From Kingdonia uniflora (taxonomy: Eukaryota; Streptophyta; Magnoliopsida; Ranunculales; Circaeasteraceae): DNA of 64,000 nt. A program made the translations under genes and the position numbers. The stretch is taken from assembly GCA_014058105.1 (NCBI GenBank), contig JACGCM010001692.1:806001-870000 (forward strand), in the 5' to 3' direction. Below, piece by piece: positions 43,385 to 53,420 of the stretch. Every line of letters begins with the position of its first letter. The stretch's first letter is position 1. Below the pieces are notes generated by a model, which saw only the letters and a program-made list of their open reading frames with translations, was not told the DNA's origin and searched no databases.

Positions 43385-44074
43385 CCATATTGGCTCTGAC
43401 CACAGGGTTAACCTCCGTTGAAGTTCAATTTTGACATGAAGTATCTAATCTACCCTCACGTGAGTTTCACGAGAATTTTGAAAACAAGTAAATAGGTTGT
43501 CTTCAGGTCACTAGGCCACATCATCAAGCCACATAGGACCAACAATCATCTTCATCTCCTTCTCAAAGATTCGCAATGATCATTTATCCCTCTCTCTTTA
43601 TTTCTCTTTTTTTTGTTATTTCTCTTTCTAGGGTTCTCATTTGTTCTTTTTCTCTCATTATCAATCATAGTTATTATCGGGTGGAGGTGTTGGGAACTCT
43701 TGCAAGGTAAAGTAATTTTGTTTTTTCTGATATTGTGTGTTTTACTGTGGCGTTGGGTTGTAAAATTTAACCAATCACCATTAAAGCTAAAATTAAAGAA
43801 ATAGGGACTAGAGATTAATTGTAGGAAAATATGTGGGGACTACAGGCTAATTTATTTTTGTGATTTTTGTTGTAGGATAACATAGCCTGATGACGTGGAA
43901 GTGACTTGAAAAAATTGGATAACTTATTTAAAATTTTGTAAAAGTCACGTGAGGGTATTTGTGGGTGCTCAGGTTGGTCAGAGCCAAATTAAGGATCAGA
44001 ACTGAATATTTAAACAAATTGGGGACTAAAGGCTAATAGTTAAAATATATGTGAGACCAAAGTCCAAAAATCTC
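43385..44074 (+). mobile_element. Right part of the long-TIR MITE (Mutator-like)
   Basis: With 30,617-30,699 it forms an element of about 770 bp without coding capacity. Arms of roughly 200 bp match as inverted repeats, including 'taccctcacgtgag' at 43,450 and 'ctcacgtgaggg'-type sequence at 43,950. The right end, read reversed, is 'gagatttttggactttggtc'. Long arms, a G-A start and an 8-bp (8 of 9) target duplication suggest a non-autonomous Mutator-like element; hAT is the alternative. A C/T-rich insert with a 63-residue ORF (43,613-43,804) lies between the arms and is probably meaningless. Confidence 0.8.
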
Positions 44075-44082
44075 TATAAATT

Positions 44083-44399
44083 ATTATAAGGAGTTTTAAA
44101 GTTAAAATTCCAATATCTTCCACTAAAACAAACTTAATAAAAGTTAATTAGCCCATAATTTTCAACTTAAAGGACTTTAATAAATCTCAAAATTAATTAG
44201 AAAATAATAGATTTGTAATGGCATTCCAACTTAGATATATTGATGATCAACATCATGTGAAATTCGAACTTTTGAGAAATTGGCGAGGATAATTATGATT
44301 TATCTTATTTTCCTATCTTCGATATAAAAGTATAGAATGACTTAGAGTCGCACTGCATTATGTTGAAGTAAAAAAGTATTTGCTTTGTAAAAGACTCGT
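44083..44399. other. AT-rich spacer, no gene
   Basis: Nothing recognisable: no ORF, no repeat structure that I can see. Confidence 0.6.
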
Positions 44400-45300
44400 G
44401 AGGAGATGGCATGTTTCTTGAAAGATTTTAGGCAAACTTTTCAATTAGTAAAATATTTTGTTAAAGTGGTAATATGATGCTCAACCCGTCAAATTTCTTT
44501 GCTTAAGAGATAAAGGCTTATTTGGCAAGATAGAGTTTAGTCCACCTACTTCATTTGAGCTTTACCGACTGTTAGAGTTGGTGACTTCAAACTTTAAAAG
44601 CATGCTTCTTGGAAATAGGCTATGGAACATCTGGTAAATATGTATTGTATTAACAACACTCGTAATATCAAGGCAATTCTTTCAGCCTCACTTAAGTGAA
44701 TAATTTTCAACTCTTGACCCTCTTATGTATGGTAGTCGATAAACTTGGATGTTATGACTTTTATTGTGTTCTCCAAATATATTTTTTCAATGATTCAAAA
44801 CTTCAAAGCATTAACATCTTATTGAACTCTTTATAATAGCAAGTTCGAGGCGATGAAACAAACTTGACGTCAAATGCCTCAAATAAACTCATTTTAAGGC
44901 TTTAAATTATTGGCTAGTGAGCAATATATAATATCGTATAATTATTTGATTAATCAATATATAAAAAATTTAAATTATCTCACTCAAAATAAACGTGGAA
45001 CATGGAAACTTATTTTAACTCAAAAGGTATAAAGTCTCAAGTACGAAGTCAAACTCGGAAGTTAAAGTTCTTATTTAGCCCTCTTAAATTGGAATCTTCG
45101 TATTCCTTTCGAGTAAACCACGTCATTTGGCCAAATGACAACCCTACAACATGTGACACTAACGTTTTGAATTTGGCATGTAAGGGCCATGATGTTAAAT
45201 ACCTTCCGCCCTATCAAATATCGCCGTCCTCCTGAAATCTCAACTCGACCCAATCCACAGCTCAAACCCGGAAAGTAATAATGTCGAACACATTTCCAAT
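44400..45300. repeat. Diverged tandem repeat, unit a
   Basis: Unit a matches unit b (45,345-45,858 plus 52,568-52,815) through many landmarks: 'aatattttgttaaagtg', 'acttatttggca', 'tacctacttcattt', 'aaataaactcattttaaggc', 'ctcactcaaaat', 'catttggccaaatgacaa' and 'ccacagc'. The unit is about 0.9 kb. I do not recognise it as a known element. Confidence 0.7.
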
Positions 45301-45344
45301 ATAGAAGCCTCTTATGTATTTGCTTAATTTGATCAAATAGACTT

Positions 45345-45441
45345 GTGTGATCATAGTATGTTCCTTGATAAATTTTTAAACAAACTTTTTAATTAGAAAT
45401 ATTTTGTTAAAGTGCTAATTTGGTGTTCAACACTACCCCCC

Positions 45442-45472
<31 letters not shown>

Positions 45473-45858
45473 CACCACACACAAAAATTTATTGCTCAAC
45501 ATATAGGTACTTATTTGGCAATATTAGTCTACCTACTTCATTTCAACCCCACCAACGGCTAGAGTTTGTAGCATCAAACTTTAAGAACATGCTTGTTGGA
45601 AGTATGTTATGGGACATCTGGCAAACATTAATAACACTCGCCAAATCAAGGTAGTTCTTCAGCTTGTTTGACTTAGGTGTATAATTTCAAAAATTGAAGG
45701 CATTATAACAAGTTTCTGACGGACAAACTGAACTCGACATCATATGCATCAAATAAACTCATTTTAAGGCTTCAAATTATTGACTAGTCCACAATATGTA
45801 ATGTACATTAATTTGAGTGAATCTATATGTAGATATTCTTAATTATCTTACTCAAAAT
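45345..45858. repeat. Tandem repeat unit b, left part
   Basis: Starts at about 45,345 and continues to the LINE insertion point, ending with the 15-bp target duplication 'tatcttactcaaaat' (45,844-45,858). Confidence 0.7.
45436..45473. repeat. C-run followed by (AC)n
   Basis: Twenty-three consecutive C (45,436-45,458), then about seven AC units. The minus strand is a G-run able to form quadruplexes. The run length may be unreliable because of sequencing slippage. It lies inside repeat unit b. Confidence 0.95.
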
Positions 45859-46559
45859 GTAATGTACTCTAATTGACCATTTTTGGAGATCTTCCCCTTT
45901 CGATCGACCGGGCTTGTTAGTGGTAGATTGTTTGTTTGGTTTGGTGGATCTGGTTTGCGAGCTCTCTTTCCCTTCCCCTATTTTTATTTTCCCTGTTTCT
46001 TCTGTTGATTTCATCCCTTGTATTTCTTTTTCTGGTTTCTTCGTGTTACTGTTTTATGCGCTTGCAGGTGAGGACGTTTGGAGTTTTTGGCTGTTCTTTG
46101 TTGATTGGGATGGTATAGAGGAAGCTCGACTAATGCGGATGGATCAGAGAAAAAGATCGAGAGTTTGAGGGGCAGACTCGTCAAAAAAAAGGGTGGACCT
46201 GATATTTTTGGGTTGGACTGGGTTGTACGTCTGGTTTGGGTGGACTTGATACTTTTGGGTTGGACTGGATTGTGCGTCTAGTTTGGGTGGACCTGATACT
46301 TTTGATGTGGGCCTAAGGGGTGGTTTGTGTTTTGTTTGTTTCTAAGGCCCATTTTGCTTTAGTGTGTCTGAATTTGGACTTTGGTGGCCTCACCGAGCCT
46401 TGACGTGTAACTTATTGTGTTTTCTCTCTTTCTTGCGGTCTGTCACTCAGCTTAAGGGGCTACGTTTTTCTTTTACTATTACAGCTACTTATGATTACGA
46501 AGAACAGTAGAAGGTATCTTTGGTTTTTAAGATTGGGAACAGAGCGAGTTGATTAATAT

Positions 46560-48180
46560 CTCATACTCCTCCTCCTGTTTACTTGCATGCGGTTTGGTTT
46601 GATTCGATTCTCCATCCTTCTCCGTCTAAAGCCTGGCTTGCCTGTGGGGGTTGCTATTAAGGTGGTCTTTGTGGTAGTGTTTGGAAGGTGGGGCTTTGTT
46701 TCTAGAGTTGAGATCAGTGAACGGTGTTGCTCCTTGTGCGAAATGACCTCCTTCTCTGTAACTCAAGAGTTCGTGAGTAGTATAGAATGAATGACGGTTA
46801 CAAAACTGTGAGGAGCCGTGGTGGTTCACCTGGCCCCATAAAGAATTGTTGCAAAGGAATCACGATGGCGTTATGCGTTGATTGATAGGATGTCTTTTGA
46901 GATGGGACGAGGCTTTACAAAAGTTGTGTGTTCCCTAAGAAGTTCGTCGAACATGGACGCATCAGAGAATCTGCAAGTGTTAGAACCAAAAGTGGCGGGT
47001 AAGACATACTTCCTGCTTAAATTCTGAAATGCCTATTACCAAAATAATATTTTGATTTGTCGACCATGGAACCCGTATGGCCACACGTTGATTCCATTAC
47101 TGTATAAGGCACGAACACCGATTGAACCTCCGATCTTTAAATATGTCCTCTTATGCGTAAAATTTGATATATCTGACCCGCTTTTTGGAACGCCATTTTT
47201 TGGAACGCTAGGTGTTGGTCACCAAACCCAATGTAGATAATAGGCGAGTCACGAAGAATGGCTATCGCACCCGGGTGGTAATGGATATTTATGGTGTATT
47301 CCCACCGGCGGTCTGGACTGACCTGGCCAGTGGGCCGCTTCTGATTGAGACTAAATATGAAGGCGCCTCGATTAATTTTTGCAATCTTAGTTTTAAGTGG
47401 GGCACCGCTCATCGATTTGTTCTGTGATATTGAAGAGGATAGTCTGGGAGGAGCGGGGCTAAGTCAGACACTAATAGCCACGGCGTTACAAAATTTGAGT
47501 GGGGAGAGAGAGGGTCCCGCACATGCTCCTTTGCGGCATCAGCCTTTAGATCTGAAGGAAGGTAGGGATCAGGGACGGATGTCTCCCTCCCTCCGAATTA
47601 TACCTGTATAGGTGAAGGGATAAAGGGAAACGCCCAGTTAGAATGGGTCACAGGTACCCCAAATTTCTAGTGACACCTATGGTTTTGACCGATCAGGATG
47701 GAGTTCAGGAGAGCAATCCCGCCTAGGAGGGTAATCGGGGGGGAAATGTTTTAGCGGCTTCTTGAGGTAACCCAGACGTGGCTTTAAGCTTCACAGGTAG
47801 TGGACAGTCTTTGCGTTGGGCGGGGGTGGACGGTCAGGATACTTTAGAGGGCCTGGTCGAGGGGGGTCAAATGGATCATTTAATTATTGAGGAAGAGCTA
47901 ATGACCTTTTAGGTTGCCGTTGATACACCGGGGTATCAAGACCATGGTAAGGATGAACAGTTTTGGGGCCTTCACAATTCCGGGGGTGGGGGTGACCCGG
48001 TACAGGGGGATGGGCAGAATACTGACTCTAGGGAAACTAGTTGTTACATATCCTTAGTAGCTTGGGGGAGTTCCAGATTGTACCGTCGTTTTCCTAGGCT
48101 TTGCAGTATGCGGATAGCCCAGTCGGTACTATGAGTTCCTCTACTAGGGGTCCTGGGTCCCAGGAGCAGAGCCAGCCACG
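46560..48180 (+). pseudogene. LINE ORF1 (DUF4283/zinc-knuckle type), degenerate
   Basis: Readable parts are the stretch around MDASENLQVLEPKVAGKTYF (46,951 on), PWNPYGHTLIPLLYKAR (47,063 on), and KNGYRTRVVMDIYGVFPPAV, LIETKYEGASINFCNLSFKW (47,254-47,410), the place where plant LINE ORF1 proteins have 'vEYEwkPpfC-x-x-C-x-x-fGH'. The second Cys and His of the knuckle are not intact. After 47,600 only Gly/Ser-rich scraps remain. The protein would coat LINE RNA. Confidence 0.55.
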
Positions 48181-48539
48181 ACAGTTTTTTTCTCCGTCTC
48201 CGTGCTATCCGTAGACTTCGTCACGGGTGGTTCATCGTCATATGCGGGATGAAACGTGCATCGCAGAGTTGACTATACCATGCTAGTTTTTGTAGACTTT
48301 CTCACTTTCAGGTGCGCAGTCCCTTCTCTGCCTTTATTTTGTGAATTTGACATACATATTACTTGTTTGGACATTATGTTAGGGTTCGGGTGGCTCCGCG
48401 GAGACCACTCGGGCCATTATAATACTTATTGCTTGGAATTGTTAAAGTTTAGGTCGACTGGCGGCAATTCTTCATCTTTGTGAGCTTATTTGCTCTTCAC
48501 AAGGAGATATTATTTTTCTAGCCAAAACCAAACGATCTT

Positions 48540-49165
48540 CTGCAAAAATGTAGGTTTTGGTACGTAATCTTAACTACCCTCATTGGGTGGATGTTCCAGC
48601 GTACGGCGTTCATAGATGCGCCAGCGGTATTTGTGTTCTATGGAAGGCTAATATTAATATTAAAGTGGTTTTCTGTAATAAATATATTATTAATGTTATG
48701 GTGAACTCGGATCCGGCCAAAAATCCTTGGATGATTTCTTTCATCTATGGTAGCCCTTATCAGAGGGACATGAATAAGAGTTGGCAACTTATGTGGAAGC
48801 CACAGCCAATGGGTATACTGGCCCGTGGATGATCATGGGGGATTTTAATACAGTGTTTAACCGGGCCGATAAAATTTGGGGGAAACCTTATAAAACAACT
48901 AAAAGTGCATATGCCAAGGCGGTTACTCAACAAGCGGGTCCCATCGACCTTGGGTTTTCGGGTAACCCCTTCACATAGAACAACAAACGTCGTAGATGGG
49001 CAAATATCAAGGAAAGACTTGATCGGAGTCTAGCCAATGCGGATTGGATGTTTATTTTTCCTACGGCTAAGGTTTTTCATTTACCTGCCTTTGGTTCGGA
49101 CCATACTTCTTTATGCCTTGATACAACTCCACAATTTTCAACTCTCGGCAAATGTTTTTGTTTTC
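48540..49165 (+). pseudogene. LINE APE-type endonuclease domain
   Basis: Pieces: ASGICVLWKANINIKVVF (48,620 on), NPWMISFIYGSP (48,723 on), GPWMIMGDFNTVFNRADKIW (48,814 on, with the catalytic G-D-F-N), IDLGFSGNPFT followed by a stop in place of Trp (48,978), RRRWANIKERLDRSLANADW, and LPAFGSDHTSL with the catalytic S-D-H (49,090). It nicks target DNA to start reverse transcription. The catalytic motifs survive but the frame does not. Confidence 0.8.
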
Positions 49166-49624
49166 AAACCATGTGGACTAGAAAACCCCAGTTCTCTCAA
49201 TTGATCCAGAACCTCTGGCAAGTTTCGAAATGGGGTTCCCCAACCCAACTGATTAAAGGCAAATGTTAAATACTAAAGTGGGCCTTAGGTCCTATAATAG
49301 AAGGAACAAAATTGGACATGTCCCTAGTAGATTTTTAGCCCTCAAAGACGAAATTAATAACATTCAGGCCCTTCCATTTTATGAGGCAAATTCACAACAA
49401 GAGTTGGAGCTCTTAAGGATTCTAGACGAGTTACAAGTTAGGGAAGAGATGTTCTGACGCCAAAATCTCGTATCAATTGGCTGGCGAAAGGGGATCGGAA
49501 TACAAAGTTCTTCCATATCCAAACCCTCTCTTAACGGAAAAAGAATTTTATCGATTGGCTTAAGCAGGAGAATGGCGACTGGACGTCATAGGCTACAGAG
49601 ATTAGGCAGATTTTTCTGAGGAAC

Positions 49625-50960
49625 ATGACAAGTAATTACGAAACTTTTGACCCGACAGGCATCTCAGAGTTCCTTGATAATTTTAGCCCTTGTATTATAA
49701 TAGCTGATAATCAAGCTCTGCTGATGGAGGTAACCCCAGAGGAGATTCTGGTGGCACTCAACAACATAGGGTCTGGACGGTTTCCCTATAATTTTCTTCC
49801 AGAATTCCTGGAACGTGGTGGGCCCTGATATCTGTAATCTGGTCACTAGTTTCTTTGCCTCGGGTTTTATGCCCAAACATATCAATGTTATGCATGAGGT
49901 GATGATCCCGAAGAATACTTTTAAGGTACGACCAAGTGATTTCCGCCCGATTAGTTTGTGCAATGTGACTTATAAGATTATTTCCAAGATTATATCTACC
50001 TGCCTTAAACCTCTCTTGGCGAGAATTATTTCCCCGTTCCAGGGGGCTTTCATCAGTGGACGCCAAATCTTTGATAATGTGCTAGTGGCGCATGAACTTA
50101 TTCATACAATAAAGATGAAGAAAGGTCGTTCCAGACTAATGGGAGTCAAACTAGATATGTCCAAAGCTTATGACCGGATTGAATGGAGCACGCTGATCCA
50201 AGCCATGGCGACACCGGGTTTTGATTCAAAATGGTATCACTGGATTGAACAGTATATTTCTACAGTTCGATATTATGTCCTCCTCAATGGTTCCTCCCGT
50301 GGGTTAATCACCCCCACCTCCGACAGGGGGACCTTCTCTTCCCCTTTCTCTGTATTATCCTGATATAAGATCTTTCTAGAACGTTGGGGGTGAAGGAGGC
50401 AGCACATAAGATTCATGATATTAAAGCGTCTCGGAGAGCACCTCCATCTCCCATTAATTGTTTGCGGACGACTATCTTTTTTTTGGACGTGCCGACCTTG
50501 ATGAAGCTCATAAGATGAAAACTATTCTCGACAGCTTTTGTGCCACGACTGGTTAACAACTCAATTTGGCCAAATTGGGCGTCTTTTTAGTTAAAACCTC
50601 CATCACCGTCTCGGTCGTCTCATTGCTCGGCTCCTCAAAGTCAAGGTCATGCAGCCTGATGAGCGGTACCTGGGGACTAATCTATTTTTAACCGCTCTAA
50701 AGCTCTGACTTTCTAACATATTGAGGAAAGGATTTATAATCGTTTCTAGTCCTGGCGGGGAAAACTCCTTTCCCAGGCCGATTGCACCATCCTGATTAAA
50801 TCCGTCACTTCGGCGATCCCAACGTATCAGATGTCCTATTTTGCCCTACCCCAATCTACTTATAATACCATCAATGGCCTTCAGCGTGACTTCTGATGAG
50901 GTAAATGAGAGGATAAGGGAAAACCTTTATACCTAAAAAAATAGAAGGAGGTTAATCAGC
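49625..50960 (+). pseudogene. LINE reverse transcriptase domain
   Basis: The open stretch 49,815-50,363 carries MPKHINVMHEVMIPK, SDFRPISLCNVTYKIISKII, LLARIISPFQGAFISGRQIF, GVKLDMSKAYDRIEWSTLIQ (first catalytic Asp) and VLLNGSS. The active-site box LFADDYLFFG is readable at 50,462-50,491 in another frame. Later parts of the thumb (IRKVGATNNAHLSKL region near 50,990) are broken. Before 49,815 the frame is also shifted near 49,800. Confidence 0.85.
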
Positions 50961-50999
50961 CAAAATAATAAGGGGGCCTACGCATTCGTAAGGTGGGGG

Positions 51000-52502
51000 C
51001 CACAAATAATGCCCACCTGTCCAAACTGGTCTAGCGTCTTCATCAGAATCCTCATGAGTTGTGGGGTCAGGTCCTGAAAGCTAAATACTTCCCTGAGTGT
51101 GGTATCCTCCAGGCCAGGAAGAAAGCTGATGTCTCTTGGAAGTGGCATAGTGTCCAGTCCGCTATTAGTACGGTCCAGCCCAACTCGTGTTGGCAGGCTC
51201 GTTCCGGGAACCTTATCAATTTTTGGCACGACAATTGGTTCCCCTCGACCTTGGGGAAAAAGCCGTCCCCTTGAGCGGGTAGCCCGAATGTTTCGCGACC
51301 TCAATTGGTGAGTCACTTTATTGACTCCCTACATCACTCTTGGCAACTTGGGGAACTCTACTAGTGGTGTAATGATTACTCGGTCGACCTTATTTCCCAT
51401 ATTTTCCTTCCCCGCTTTGGCGATATTGATAACCTTAAGTGGGGCCCTTCCAAAGATAGGAAATTCTCTATTAAATCATCTTATTGTGTACTTATATCGA
51501 ACTCCCTTATAGAGGTTCTGGTGTGGCCCCCACATCTTCTGCTCAAACTTTGGCATAATAAAGTCACTCCCAGGGCGCAGATGTTTGCATAGAAATGCCT
51601 CTGTAATATGGTCCCGTGTAGAGCCAAGTTGGCAGGCCGCCTGGTTCTTTCTGATTCCTCTTGCCTTTTGTGTGAGGTCCCCTCGGAAGCCTTGTACCAT
51701 TTTCTCCTCAGCTGTCTCTTTACGCAAGCGGTTTAGCTTTGCACGGCCTTCAAGGAGTTGCTCCATTACTTCACCCATTTCTTTGTTCAGGAATGGGTCT
51801 CCCAGTAGGTCTTGCCTTCCCCAGACTGGCCTGTTGATCGAGATTTTTTGACCCTTGTGACATTTTCCCTCTGTTGGATGATTTGGAAGGCGCGTTATGA
51901 CCTCGTTTTTAAGAATAAATTCAAAACCCTTTATGTATTTTTGTAGCCATTAATAAAATGATTTTTAATGCACCTACCAGTCATTTTGAACGGTCTTCTA
52001 TCAAGGTCCCTTGGAGTATCCCGTTCGTTGGATGGGAAAAAAAATAAGCGTTGATGCCTCTTTTAGTAAAGATAAATTATTCAATGGTCATGGTTTAGTC
52101 ATTCGGGATAATCTTAATGTTTTTGGTGCAGCCCGAGATTCTACCTGTAGATTTGCGTCTGCTGAAGAGGGTGAAGTGTTAGCAGTGATGGAAGACGTTC
52201 TCTGGGCCAGGAAGCGAGGTGTGCATCGTGTGAATATTAAAACTGATGCCGAAGCGATTAGCTCGTTTTGTGGAAATGGTTATGCTGATGTGTATTGGAC
52301 TACCAAAGTCATCCTCCAGGATTGTATGGCAATGTTCTGTTATTTTGTCGATATATGTATTATTTATGCTCCGCGTAGTGCGAATTCAGTTGCCCATGCG
52401 ATCGTCATTAGACCCATGGGTGACAATTTTTGTATGACTTGGTGTGGTTCTCCCCTGGCTGGCTCCAGGCTGCCCTCGAGGGAGATAAAACCATTTTTGT
52501 AA
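51000..52502 (+). pseudogene. LINE zf-RVT and RNase H regions
   Basis: The linker region at 51,059-51,274 has LWGQVLKAKYFPE and ISTVQPNSCWQARSGNLINF. A zf-RVT part near 51,610-51,720 has VPCRAKLAGRLVLSDSSC and LCEVPSEALYHFL. The RNase H domain is an intact frame at 52,011-52,502 with GKKISVDASFSKD, GLVIRDNLNVFGAARD, EEGEVLAVMEDVLWA, IKTDAEAISSF and APRSANSVAHAI; its Asp, Glu and Asp catalytic positions (VDAS, EGEV, KTDA) are kept. The open frame ends at the stop 52,500-52,502, about 50 bp before the LINE tail. Confidence 0.75.
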
Positions 52503-52567
52503 CGCCTTTTGATTAAGATATATATGGTTTACCAATCAAAAAATAAAAAATATATCTTACTCAAAAT

Positions 52568-52815
52568 AGACATGAAACTTATAAACTTATTATTATAATT
52601 ACAACTTGAAAATTTTCTTGTTTCTTTTGAGAAAATCATGCCATTTGGCCAAATGACAATCCTAGAAGTCTTCAACATGTGGCACTAACGCTCCGTATTT
52701 GGCATACTGATGCCAGATTCCATACACTCTCGCTAATATCGTCCTCTAGAGATCTCAATCCGACCCGAACCACAGCCCAAACCGGAAAAGTAATAAAATT
52801 GGACACATCGGTTTG
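52568..52815. repeat. Tandem repeat unit b, right part
   Basis: Resumes unit b after the LINE: 'catttggccaaatgacaa' at 52,631, 'gtggcactaacg' at 52,679, 'gatctcaatccgacccgaa' at 52,750. It ends about 240 bp before the ATG of the galactosyltransferase gene, so it may overlap that gene's promoter. Confidence 0.7.
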
Positions 52816-53006
52816 GGTTGGAAAAAAACCCAGCCAATTTAAACCAACATGTTCGTTTACAGTTTTAAAGTTCTTCCATTACTCCACAATTCTGCCATGA
52901 AAACAGGCTCCAAGTTTTCTCTCTCCTCCACCTTGAGCTACTGAAACCCACTAATTACTCAATCTAAAGTTTGGGTTTTGCTAGAAACCTCATTTGATTT
53001 ATACCC

Positions 53007-53021
53007 ATGTCGAAATTTTGA
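53007..53021 (+). promoter_or_regulatory. Short upstream ORF ending on an alternative in-frame start (TGATG)
   Basis: ATG-TCG-AAA-TTT-TGA codes four residues. The A of its stop is the first base of another ATG (53,021), which is in frame with the main ATG at 53,057 and would add 12 residues (MIQWWFHLERVK). Whether the leader is transcribed from upstream of 53,007 is not shown. Confidence 0.5.
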
Positions 53022-53056
53022 TGATTCAGTGGTGGTTTCACCTTGAGAGAGTGAAG

Positions 53057-53384
53057 ATGAGGAAACCCAAATTGGATACGTTTAGGTCACTAAGTCGACG
53101 AAGATCAGTTCAGGTTTTGATTTTTTTAGTGTTTCTTTATCTAATTTTGATGAGTTTTGAAATCCCATTTGTGTTTAAGACTAGTGTAGAAACAGAGGGG
53201 TTTAGTGGGCTTATTAATGATGCATTGTCGCTCTCGTCGATGATAGAGGAGAGTGAGATCCCAATTCGACCAGAAAAAGACCCTTTTAAGGTTCATCAGG
53301 GAGGGTTTCAACCCTCGTCGATAACCCGCGAAAGGAAGTACAGTATTGTCTCAGGTTTGATTTTTGATGAGAGTTCTTTTAATG

Positions 53385-53420
<36 letters not shown>

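Larger units (their letters stand above)
45859..52552 (+). mobile_element. Near-full-length L1-type LINE
   Basis: A 6.7-kb non-LTR element with ORF1, APE endonuclease, RT, zinc finger and RNase H in order, an A-rich 3' end ('aatcaaaaaataaaaaata'), and 15-bp direct repeats 'tatcttactcaaaat' at 45,844-45,858 and 52,553-52,567. It sits inside repeat unit b. ORF1 and most of ORF2 are broken by stops and frameshifts; the RNase H frame is still open. The 5' region (45,859-46,550) is G/T-rich and non-coding. Confidence 0.9.

Noticed and set aside
45914..46168. Hydrophobic plus-strand ORF as a membrane protein gene
   Set aside because: It lies in the T-rich 5' region of the LINE; the hydrophobicity follows from base composition.
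49664..50066. Two minus-strand ORFs of about 100 residues in the LINE RT
   Set aside because: They lie opposite the well-recognised RT motifs on the plus strand.
52994..53056. Extension of the galactosyltransferase frame upstream to 52,994
   Set aside because: That frame opens at a TTG, not an ATG. MRKPK at 53,057 matches the family start; the only upstream in-frame ATG is at 53,021.
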